The position numbers and the translations under genes were made by a program. Below the pieces are notes generated by a model. The model searched no databases and was not told the origin of the DNA. It worked only from the letters and a program-made list of their open reading frames with translations. A stretch of DNA of 8,266 bases, taken from positions 1 to 8,266 of the forward strand of contig JAAZON010000046.1 in assembly GCA_012797725.1 (NCBI GenBank), read 5' to 3'. This stretch comes from SAR324 cluster bacterium (GTDB lineage Bacteria > Bdellovibrionota > UBA2361 > JAAZON01). Numbering within the stretch: position 1 is the stretch's first letter; every line of letters starts with the position of its first letter. This document shows, piece after piece, positions 1 to 5,704 of the stretch.

Positions 1-846
1 ATAGTTCTTCCATCTTGGAAGCAGACCTCGAAACGAATTTTGGTGCACGAGTTGGTTCATGCTCTGCAAGATCAACGCTTCAATTTATCCGACCTAGATA
101 AAAAGACTTGCAGAAGCACAGATTCTTGCATGGCCTTAGCAGCTTTAACAGAAGGAGATGCTGTATTAATAGATGAGGAATATGCGAAATTTCATAGGGC
201 AGCAAGTGGGGAAGAAGATAAAATCGAGACGGGACAGGACTACCGATGTGAAATTCCAGAAGTCTTAACTCTTCAAGGAAATTTCGCTTATGGATTTGGG
301 AAATTGTTTGTTAAACGTCAAAAAGATATGGGAGGGAATGAAGCTATAAACGAAGCATTCATGCATCCACCAAAAAGTACGCGTGAAATACTGCAAAAAA
401 ATGACTACAGTGCTTATAAGGGCGCACTCTTTAGATCTGAAATATTAACTGTGGAAGAAGCTCCAAGCTCAATCGGAAGGAAACTGTTATATGAAGATAC
501 TTTTGGCCAATACACGATTCGCCTGATGCTAGCGAGGTCAGGGAATCAAGAGAAGGCAATACTAGCCGCAAAAGGTTGGAAGGGAGATAGGTTGGGACTG
601 TTCAAGGAAAACGGCGATTTAGTGATGCATTGGAAGACATCGTGGAATACCTACAGTGACGCTAAGGAGTTTTTTGATCTGCTTAGAGACATCTATTCAA
701 ATCAATTGCAAATCCCAATAAGCCACCAAGCCTCTTATTTTAAAGTGGAAAATATAGGGTACCTTAGTGTCGAGTTAAGACAGTCTCAAAAGCATGTCGT
801 GCTAAAGCTTAAGCGGTTTAATTTTGAACTAGCAGATGCTTCCTAA
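1..846 (+). CDS. Zinc metallopeptidase-like protein (HExxH), 5'-truncated by window edge
   Basis: The frame is open to base 1, so the gene starts outside the window; 281 codons are visible before the TAA. Visible residues 16-20 read HELVH, followed by ALQDQRFNL, the HELxHALQDQxF signature of an uncharacterised bacterial gluzincin-like family. In such proteins the two His bind zinc, the Glu is the catalytic base, and a downstream Glu is the third ligand. A good candidate is E51 in the LTEGDA motif. Further family-like blocks follow: PPKSTREIL, a segment around the GQYTIRLML stretch, AAKGWKGDRLGLF and a DAKEFF stretch. The TTG at base 40 would cut into the motif and is not the real start. No signal peptide can be judged because the N-terminus is missing. 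Substrate unknown. The 3' end overlaps the convergent sigma factor gene by 29 nt. Homology to the peptidase-like family is fairly secure; activity is inferred. Confidence 0.8.
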   Translation: MVLPSWKQTSKRILVHELVHALQDQRFNLSDLDKKTCRSTDSCMALAALTEGDAVLIDEEYAKFHRAASGEEDKIETGQDYRCEIPEVLTLQGNFAYGFGKLFVKRQKDMGGNEAINEAFMHPPKSTREILQKNDYSAYKGALFRSEILTVEEAPSSIGRKLLYEDTFGQYTIRLMLARSGNQEKAILAAKGWKGDRLGLFKENGDLVMHWKTSWNTYSDAKEFFDLLRDIYSNQLQIPISHQASYFKVENIGYLSVELRQSQKHVVLKLKRFNFELADAS

Positions 847-1453
847 GTCTTCGTAAGCCAGAGTTTCTTAGTTGCGAGACTTCAACTTCGCTCACGGAGA
901 GTCTACGGCTGATCTGCGCAGGAGATAAGTTATCGTAAAAAGTCATTCGAATTACCTGAGCTTCAGCAGAGGGAATCTTGTTTAGAGCAATGGCGATCAA
1001 TCGACTACTTTCGTCTTCCAACATACAAGTTAGAGGATCCACCGCTTCGAAGTTGAGGACATCGTGGGCTTTTCCAGATGGGGGAGAGAAGCTCTCTGTC
1101 CTTTCATCTGGAGCTTCTGGATTTTCCTCTATTTGTGTGAAATTCATTATTTCAACAGGAGGAGTTTTCATCAGTTTCAACCCACTCATGATCGAGTTCC
1201 GTATGTGGTATTCAGCAAAAAGTGGAAAGGGAACTTCATCATCATACTCATAGGTTTCAAGCGCCCGAACGAGGCCAAGAACTCCATTCTCAAATAATTC
1301 AAGCCTATCCACTTCAGGGCGCAAATTTTTCTTGAAATACCGTATCGTTTTTTTGACCAGTGGCATGTATTGCCTTATTAGATCTTCTTTTTGAAATTCA
1401 GTGTTTTTGGATTTGGAAGAAAGGGATTGGGGATGGTTCTTCATGGTCATCAC
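818..1453 (-). CDS. Sigma-70 family RNA polymerase sigma factor, FliA-like but without clear region 3
   Basis: This 211-aa protein has a recognisable sigma region 2 at about residues 24-95 (QYMPLVKKTIRYFKKN, then NGVLGLVRALETYE, then PFPLFAEYHIRNSIM). This resembles the FliA/sigma-28 and SigB groups more than ECF factors. Region 4 lies at about 148-207, with a helix-turn-helix near 176-203 (LSPAQISRRLSVSEVEVSQLR). Between them is a Pro/Glu/Ser-rich linker (97-145) that does not look like region 3, so promoter choice may differ from true FliA. Start: GTG at 1453 has GAGG 8 nt upstream; ATG codons at 1450 and 1444 are alternatives in the same cluster. No flagellar or anti-sigma gene is visible nearby, so the regulon cannot be inferred. 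Converges with and overlaps the metallopeptidase gene. The sigma-factor call is secure; the subtype is not. Confidence 0.85.
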   Translation of the reverse strand: MMTMKNHPQSLSSKSKNTEFQKEDLIRQYMPLVKKTIRYFKKNLRPEVDRLELFENGVLGLVRALETYEYDDEVPFPLFAEYHIRNSIMSGLKLMKTPPVEIMNFTQIEENPEAPDERTESFSPPSGKAHDVLNFEAVDPLTCMLEDESSRLIAIALNKIPSAEAQVIRMTFYDNLSPAQISRRLSVSEVEVSQLRNSGLRRLRKHLLVQN

Positions 1454-1576
1454 TTTTCAAACCTCACATATCAGTTCAGGGGTGGGGAACCAACTTTCAA
1501 GTGCTGTGATTATTGGGGCAGCACAAATAAAAGATTACAGTTCTTGCAATGATGTTCGAGCAATTTAAGGGAAGGC

Positions 1577-1606
1577 TTTATATTTTAGAGCAAAATAGAA
1601 CGTCAC
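1577..1606 (-). promoter_or_regulatory. Possible promoter upstream of the sigma factor gene
   Basis: On the minus strand GTGACG (1606-1601, 4/6 match to TTGACA) and TATAAA (1582-1577, 5/6 match to TATAAT) are separated by 18 nt. This would give a leader of roughly 115 nt before the sigma gene. Pattern match only; such matches are frequent in AT-rich spacers. Confidence 0.25.
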
Positions 1607-1684
1607 TCAGAAAAAAGAATATTTGCATGACATATATTCATTTCCTTTAGGGAGAGAGTTTTTTGGAAATTCAAATACGAAAAA

Positions 1685-2152
1685 CTACTTAAGTGGAGGA
1701 GGATTATCTTCTGCTTTCACCTCAAATGTGGGACTCGGTGCAGAGGTAACCCCCTTTCTAATCGAAGAAATTGCTACAAAAATGCTTTGCCCAGGTGGTA
1801 TATCACGCAAAACATAGCGATAAACTAAACCATAATTTGGATCCTTGTATTTTTCGACAAGAGATGAATCCACTTTCAATTCCTTATCCAGTTGTTCAGG
1901 CCTCATTCCATAACGAATAATGAAAGCATCAATTTGATTCGATGATGCTTCCCAGATTAGTTCAACATTTGTTGCTGCGTTATTTTCCTCAAGAGCCTTA
2001 ACCTCTACGGGAGCAGTTGGAGCTATAGTATCAGACACTGAGCTCTCTTTTTTTGCCTCTTTCTGCTCTGAAGGAATTATCAGTGAGCAGGCTCCAAGGG
2101 AGGTCAATGTTATAGCGGAATAAATAAGGATAAGGATGTTTCTAAGTTTCAT
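1685..2152 (-). CDS. Small lipoprotein with one fibronectin type III-like domain
   Basis: This 155-aa protein starts at an ATG with AAGGA 8 nt upstream. Residues 1-21 form a lipoprotein signal peptide with lipobox LGAC (Cys22 acylated). Ser follows the Cys, which under the E. coli +2 rule would favour the outer membrane; the rule may not apply in this host. A linker rich in Lys, Glu and Ser leads into an FnIII-like beta domain at about 45-148. It opens with APTAPVEVKAL and continues with VELIWEASSN, FIIRYGM, YRYVLRDIPPG and IFVAISSIRKG, the usual strand pattern with a Trp in strand B and a Tyr in strand C. The C-terminus is Pro-rich (DNPPPLK). Function unknown; such domains usually mediate adhesion or scaffolding at the envelope. 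It is divergent from the cpaB-like gene, with 240 nt between them. No terminator with a convincing stem was seen downstream. Confidence 0.7.
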   Translation of the reverse strand: MKLRNILILIYSAITLTSLGACSLIIPSEQKEAKKESSVSDTIAPTAPVEVKALEENNAATNVELIWEASSNQIDAFIIRYGMRPEQLDKELKVDSSLVEKYKDPNYGLVYRYVLRDIPPGQSIFVAISSIRKGVTSAPSPTFEVKAEDNPPPLK

Positions 2153-2331
2153 GCAGTTAATCCTTGTGAGAATCTAAGCGAGCACTGGTACGAAGACTAA
2201 CTTGAAGCGTAGACTAAGAGAAGGGCGCTGCAAGCACTTTTAAAAAATGTTTTAAACTGCAAGGCGTAAGTTATTGTTTATATGGGATTTTTATTCAAGT
2301 CTTAGGTGTTGGGGGGATATTATTAAACTAT

Positions 2332-2362
2332 TTCGACTTTTAGCCGATATATTGTTTATAAG
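2332..2362 (+). promoter_or_regulatory. Possible promoter of the cpaB-like gene
   Basis: TTCGAC (2332-2337) and TATAAG (2357-2362) lie 19 nt apart in an AT-rich stretch about 30 nt before the TTG start. The spacer is long and the -35 is only partial, so this is a weak call. The rest of the 2153-2392 spacer shows a direct repeat of CTGCAAG but no gene. Confidence 0.25.
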
Positions 2363-2392
2363 ATTCTGTCTTAAAAGTGAGGGGGTCTAAAT

Positions 2393-3289
2393 TTGTTAGA
2401 CCGTAAATTCGTACAAAGGCGGCGAGGCATCAAGCGAGACGAGCGTGAACGTATCCTTTTCATCGCAGCAGCAGGCGGTGTATTTTCTCTCTTTATTATT
2501 GTGCTTGTCATATTAAGTACAAATCGTCCAGCAGATGCAGTAAATACGATGGATCCCTCAGTGCGTGGTGTGTCGGCAAGTGTGGGTATGATTTCACTTT
2601 ATACTCCAGAGAAACACGTTGAATCTGGCACCAACCTTTCTAACGTGAAATTCAAAGAAATGTATTGGCCTAGGAACCAATTACCGGAATCTGCAGTACG
2701 AAATCTCACAGAAGTTCGTAGCATGTATGCGAAGAATGATCTGGAGCCAGGTATACCGTTAAGCTACACAAATCTCTCTCATGAGGCTCCAATGGAAAGC
2801 CTTCCGTTAAGACCTGGTCTAAGAGCAGTTTCAATTGAAGTCGATGCGACTTCAGGTTTGGAAGGACATGCGCTTCCCGGAACCTTAGTAGATGTTAGCT
2901 TAACTCACATGGTAAATAATGAATTGACAACAACTATCATAGTCCAACAAGCGCGTGTCCTATCTTATGGCGGTGAAACAAAAGCCAAGATGGATTCAAA
3001 TCTTAGAAAAAATAATACTGTGGGACGTACCATTACTCTTGAAGTCATGCCTCAGGATGCCTTGAAGATTCAAACAGCACGTCAAATGGGACGTTTAGGC
3101 TTGTTGATGCGAACAAGCGACGATCAGCTTCCGAATCTCGTGACAGAAGTTGCTGCGAACCAACTCACTGGCGCAATTCCTCAAGCAGCGAAGAAGACGG
3201 AAAAGACTTGCACGAAAGGCAGGGTAAGATTGAACGGAGCTGAATATATTGTGGGATGTGATGGACAACTAAGCCAAGTGATGAATTAA
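2393..3289 (+). CDS. cpaB: CpaB/RcpC-family Flp (Tad) pilus assembly protein
   Basis: This 298-aa protein has the CpaB/RcpC layout. A basic N-terminus (RKFVQRRRGIKRDERER) precedes one membrane segment at about 21-42. A SAF-like domain follows at about 65-127 (FKEMYWPRNQLPESAV...LEPGIPLSYTNL). The RcpC core begins LRPGLRAVSIEVD, continues with LPGTLVDVSLTH and TIIVQQARVLSYG, and ends with ITLEVMPQDALKIQTARQMGRLGLLMR (about 139-240). CpaB proteins sit in the periplasm and help assemble or stabilise the secretin channel of Tad pili. The C-terminal tail holds two Cys (C273, C289) that could form a disulfide. Start: TTG, the first usable codon after an in-frame TGA at 2378-2380, with a strong GAGGGGG 7 nt upstream. 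Oddly, no cpaC, cpaF, tad or pilin gene is next to it; it is followed by a terminator and an unrelated convergent gene. Confidence 0.85.
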   Translation: MLDRKFVQRRRGIKRDERERILFIAAAGGVFSLFIIVLVILSTNRPADAVNTMDPSVRGVSASVGMISLYTPEKHVESGTNLSNVKFKEMYWPRNQLPESAVRNLTEVRSMYAKNDLEPGIPLSYTNLSHEAPMESLPLRPGLRAVSIEVDATSGLEGHALPGTLVDVSLTHMVNNELTTTIIVQQARVLSYGGETKAKMDSNLRKNNTVGRTITLEVMPQDALKIQTARQMGRLGLLMRTSDDQLPNLVTEVAANQLTGAIPQAAKKTEKTCTKGRVRLNGAEYIVGCDGQLSQVMN

Positions 3290-3407
3290 AAAGCTGCGTC
3301 CTTTTTCCCCTGCTTACTGCCACTAGCAAACTGTAACCGGCTTTCAAACTTTGTTCTTTGCCCTAAAAGCTTTAGAGAATCGAGTTGCTAATTTTGCTAA
3401 CTGAAAT

Positions 3408-3450
3408 AAATAAAGCCAGCACTTTTCATGTGGCTTTATTTTCCTTTTAA
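3408..3450. terminator. Bidirectional rho-independent terminator-like hairpin
   Basis: An 11-bp perfect stem (AAATAAAGCCA at 3408-3418 with TGGCTTTATTT at 3431-3441) encloses a 12-nt loop. The plus side continues TTTATTTTCCTTTT and the minus side TTTATTTATTT, so it can end transcription both ways. It lies 119 nt after cpaB (+) and about 200 nt downstream of the secreted protein gene (-), fitting a shared terminator for a convergent pair. Confidence 0.7.
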
Positions 3451-3614
3451 AAAAACTTGCAGCTCTTAACCCCACTTCTTGGATTCACCTTCGGCGAATC
3501 CTGCTTCGAGGGTTTGACCTGCGTCCCTCCCCATAGCACCTTTGATATTTCTTTCAATTTAGATTGTAGTGGAGACTTGAATGGCGTTAAATGATGCCTA
3601 CTAGTCAGGCTCAA
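3447..3614 (-). other. Structured G+C-richer element with a possible 55-aa small ORF
   Basis: Most of the 3290-3645 gap is AT-rich, but about 3455-3540 is clearly richer in G+C. Two hairpins can be drawn. GGATTC (3481-3486) pairs with GAATCC (3496-3501), with an inner CC/GG after one mismatch. GAGGG (3508-3512) pairs with CCCTC (3525-3529). On the minus strand these are followed by a run of seven T at about 3449-3455. The same stretch is an open minus-strand frame from TTG at 3614 to TAA at 3447-3449. It would encode a basic 55-aa peptide (MSLTSRHHLTPFKSP... GGTQVKPSKQDSPKVNP... ending SCKFF). No ribosome binding site is evident. It may be a dispersed repeat, a 3' UTR structure or small RNA of the upstream minus-strand gene, or a small gene; the sequence alone does not decide. 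Confidence 0.4.
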
Positions 3615-3645
3615 ATTGGCGAAGGCGGATTAATAAAGCAATAGT

Positions 3646-4458
3646 CTACTTGGATGAAAAATAACGACAGGTCAAAGGCCAAGGATAGGGTTTTGTTGCT
3701 CGGCCTTTCGCATCGATGAGCAGAACTGCGTAGTCAAAGCTAAGTCGGTAAGGCATATCTCCATAGCATTGAACGACGTTTTCCATAATAAAAGGCTCAC
3801 GGCTTGTGACATACTTTTGTTCGTATTTCCTGCAGCTCAGGCGAGGAGGCTCACATGAGCGGGGAAAGAATACCGCGGTTACAGGGAAGATAGGTTTCCC
3901 GTACCACCATATTCTAAGATCTTCCGGAGAATCATTGGCAAAGATTAATTGAGAACCAGTGACTTCTGAAATTCCGAATTCAAAGTTCGTGTTTGAGCTT
4001 GTCGCAGACTTGCGTCGACATTTGAACACAACATTACCGCCCACGAGGGCAAGGCGGAAAATCAAGACTTTATTTTCTCGATCAAAACTTGCTTTAATGT
4101 TGTTTGCTATTTCTCCTCCGGATGCAGAGACTCCAACGACTTGATTACTGCTATAAAAGAGCCTTGCCTTTATTGTTGTCACCTTATAATTATCTTCTGT
4201 ATCGTACACCGTCCCCCGAATTCTATAGCCTAAACCATGAGATGTGCCCTTGTCCTTGTCAACCGTCAAAACCATTTTCAACTCGCCACCTAGCGCGTCT
4301 ACCTTGCTAACATAGTTACCGCAGGGAAATTTGGTACAACTTGTCACAGCTAGCAAAGGAGAGGGCAGAATAGATCCTGACAATATAAATGAAAAAAAGA
4401 GCAAGTTGTAGAACTTCGACTTGAATGAAGATGTTTTAAAGAAATTCCATGCAGCCAT
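3646..4458 (-). CDS. Secreted cysteine-containing protein of unknown function
   Basis: I do not recognise the family. The start chosen is ATG at 4458, with GGAG 9 nt upstream, giving 270 aa. Longer starts at 4473 (ATG) and 4491 (TTG) lack a ribosome binding site and would lengthen the signal peptide. Residues 1-37 form a Sec signal peptide: basic n-region with KTSSFKSK, hydrophobic core LLFFSFILSGSIL, cleavage probably after LLA. The mature part has seven Cys (TSC, FPC, FKC, RSC, LSC, VQC, LTC), a beta-rich look and basic patches (KCRRKS). The position of paired Cys in the last third suggests disulfides. Likely periplasmic, surface or extracellular. It appears to be transcribed alone toward the bidirectional terminator at 3408-3450. 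Being a real gene is likely; function is open. Confidence 0.65.
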   Translation of the reverse strand: MAAWNFFKTSSFKSKFYNLLFFSFILSGSILPSPLLAVTSCTKFPCGNYVSKVDALGGELKMVLTVDKDKGTSHGLGYRIRGTVYDTEDNYKVTTIKARLFYSSNQVVGVSASGGEIANNIKASFDRENKVLIFRLALVGGNVVFKCRRKSATSSNTNFEFGISEVTGSQLIFANDSPEDLRIWWYGKPIFPVTAVFFPRSCEPPRLSCRKYEQKYVTSREPFIMENVVQCYGDMPYRLSFDYAVLLIDAKGRATKPYPWPLTCRYFSSK

Positions 4459-4531
4459 ATGCTTGGTCTCCATATATAAGGAGCATTTCAAACATCTAAA
4501 ACAGGCACAAATATAGCGCTGCTAGTTATCC

Positions 4532-4569
4532 TAATAAAGAAGATCTTCTATTATTATAAAGTTTTATAA
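4532..4569. promoter_or_regulatory. AT-rich palindrome pair with a perfect -10 box, upstream of the secreted protein gene
   Basis: An imperfect palindrome centred at 4543/4544 pairs AGAAGA with TCTTCT. After one bulged A it continues with TAATAA/TTATTA, giving 12 bp over 4532-4556. Overlapping it, TTATAAA (4554-4560) and TTTATAA (4563-4569) form a 7-bp inverted repeat with a 2-nt spacer. The minus strand reads TATAAT at 4558-4553, about 95 nt before the ATG at 4458, but no good -35 is placed upstream. Could be operator plus promoter, or the 3' hairpin of the decayed GrpB-like gene. Confidence 0.35.
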
Positions 4570-4598
4570 ACACAACTACTTATATAACACTGAGTCCT

Positions 4599-5116
4599 TT
4601 AATCTTTGCTCACCTCTCCAAGCACCTGCTCTATCCAGCGTCCTTTCTGCTCAGTGTATTCGGCTCTTGAGAAACTTTGCTGCGCAAGGCTTGTTTTTAG
4701 GTGCGAGTATTTCTGCCGAAGTTGTACATTTTTGGTCAAGAGCGCTTTAAACTTAAGTTGCTACCGATAGCAAGTGCTATAGCGTCTCACAATATGTGTG
4801 TGGATATCACAAAAGCCAGTTTCTTTTGGAAGACTCAAAAACCCACGCCCCTTAACGCAAGGATGAATATGAGTATAGCCAAGCTTCTTGAGTCGCCTAA
4901 GGACTCACGCCAAGTTGGAAGGGTTAGTAAGATGTCTGCAATACCCTTGCTAAGTAACCCTTCAACGAAAGAACTTCCGACGTGAAAGAGCTTGTGATCA
5001 ATATCACGAAGTATCTTGCTTATCTTTGTTGCGTGATCGTAGTAACGCTTTAGCAAATAGGGATGCAAGGATCAGGTATCCTTATTTTGCCCTATCTTCT
5101 TATTTGTCTTTCTCAT
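4599..5116 (-). pseudogene. GrpB/UPF0157-family protein, degenerate (two stops, one frameshift)
   Basis: Following the minus strand across frames recovers a 172-codon GrpB-type protein, about the usual family length. ATG at 5116 has AGGG 5 nt upstream. Near codons 36-53 comes HVGSSFVEGLLSKGIADI, matching the family signature HIGSTxVPGLxAKPIIDI without gaps. After a frame change come LKKLGYTHI, GRGFLSLPKETGF and DIHTHIV (family HLHVV). The C-terminal helix block follows: FKALLTKN, LRQKYSHLKTSLAQ, YTEQKGRWIEQVLGE, ending in TAA at 4601-4599. Lesions are TGA at 5074-5072, a one-base loss near 4901-4903 (frame change after TWRES) and TAG at 4763-4761. GrpB proteins have a nucleotidyltransferase-like fold of uncertain role. 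The remaining frame conservation outside the lesions suggests recent decay. Sequencing error could explain one lesion but hardly three. Confidence 0.8.
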
Positions 5117-5233
5117 ATTTTCCCTAAAATCCTTCTTAAGCCATACAAGGCTATGGAGATTTAAGCCAACGTGCTTTCATTTATAGGAGTTGTCGATAGA
5201 AGATGAGATTTGACATTCCTCTTTGCAGCCAAG

Positions 5234-5249
5234 TGCGTTAAATAACGCA
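5234..5249. promoter_or_regulatory. Perfect palindrome, candidate operator
   Basis: TGCGTTA and TAACGCA form a 7-bp perfect inverted repeat with spacer AA. It lies 47 nt before the ATG of the winged-helix-like gene and in the divergent gap to the GrpB-like pseudogene. Size and symmetry fit binding by a dimeric winged-helix regulator, possibly the product of the next gene. Operator function is inferred. Confidence 0.45.
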
Positions 5250-5283
5250 GGTGATCGTGCTTTCGTCCTATCATAGAAAGGTA

Positions 5284-5289
5284 TATACT
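5284..5289 (+). promoter_or_regulatory. Possible -10 box implying a near-leaderless transcript
   Basis: TATACT lies 7 nt before ATG 5297, so a transcript starting at the usual distance would begin at or next to the ATG. No Shine-Dalgarno is well spaced (GAAAGG ends 16 nt upstream of the ATG) and the -35 region (TTTCGT, 5261-5266) is poor. A second candidate -10, TATCAT at 5269-5274, also lacks a -35. Confidence 0.25.
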
Positions 5290-5296
5290 CGATTGA

Positions 5297-5704
5297 ATGA
5301 TTGCACTGAATGAACTTTCAAATCTCTTCTGTAAAGACCGTGCAATAGGTGTTATGGCTCGAAAATTGCTTTTTTTAGCAAGGAAGAATCTGATCTGCAC
5401 ACTGGAAGTTGATTCTTATGTACTTTCAAAGGAAGAAGAAACTAACAATAAGTCGGCGCTGGAAGCTCTTAGTGCCTTCGGTTTAGTGAAGAAGTCTTCT
5501 AATTCAACTACAGGCTTCAGATACAGTATCCCAGCAGAAACACTCTCCCTAATTGAGCAAGCTGTGTTAGCCATGGAGAATCATTTTCTCCTGAAACGCT
5601 CAGCGGAATGGCATATTAATGCAAAAAGTCGATTAGAGTGGATCGAGGGTTTATATCATATGATCCAAAAAGGCCGAGAGAAGTATTATGCAAATATACG
5701 ATAG
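5297..5704 (+). CDS. Winged-helix-like protein, probable partner or regulator of the nucleotidyltransferase
   Basis: This 135-aa protein is not recognised by name. The segment at about 20-80 looks like a winged helix. Helices LLFLARKN and LSKEEETNNKSALEAL lead into SAFGLVKKSSNSTTGFRYSIP, the typical recognition-helix end plus beta-hairpin wing seen in MarR/ArsR-type folds. The C-terminal half is helical and charged (LIEQAVLAMENHF, SRLEWIEGLYHMIQKGREK). ATG 5297 follows directly after an in-frame TGA and is the first possible start; ATG 5354 is a weaker alternative. The 3' end overlaps the nucleotidyltransferase gene by 17 nt in another frame, which implies coupled translation. A small DNA-binding protein upstream of such a transferase is the arrangement of AbiE-type toxin-antitoxin pairs, where the first protein represses the operon and counters the toxin. 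That role is inferred only from context. Confidence 0.6.
   Translation: MIALNELSNLFCKDRAIGVMARKLLFLARKNLICTLEVDSYVLSKEEETNNKSALEALSAFGLVKKSSNSTTGFRYSIPAETLSLIEQAVLAMENHFLLKRSAEWHINAKSRLEWIEGLYHMIQKGREKYYANIR

Noticed and set aside
978..1297. Plus-strand ORFs of 91 and 77 codons
   Set aside because: They lie inside the sigma factor gene on the other strand, whose frame has clear region 2 and 4 homology; the products look like translation noise.
1623..1817. Plus-strand 64-codon ORF
   Set aside because: Mostly antisense to the lipoprotein 3' end; no ribosome binding site or recognisable content.
3481..3530. tRNA gene in the hairpin-rich stretch
   Set aside because: No acceptor stem closes and no anticodon arm of the right size can be drawn on either strand.
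3581..3604. ATG with GGAG 6 nt upstream encoding only seven residues
   Set aside because: Stops after MALNDAY with no attenuator structure or downstream gene on that strand; probably chance.
4701..4985. Plus-strand 94-codon ORF
   Set aside because: Antisense to the GrpB-like pseudogene, which has family motifs on the minus strand; no ribosome binding site.
5136..5167. Direct repeat TTAAGCC and CCATA/TATGG hairpin
   Set aside because: Short and imperfect; expected by chance in this length, and no target-site or terminator context.
5161..5400. Minus-strand 79-codon ORF
   Set aside because: Overlaps the winged-helix gene start and the palindrome; no homology or ribosome binding site.
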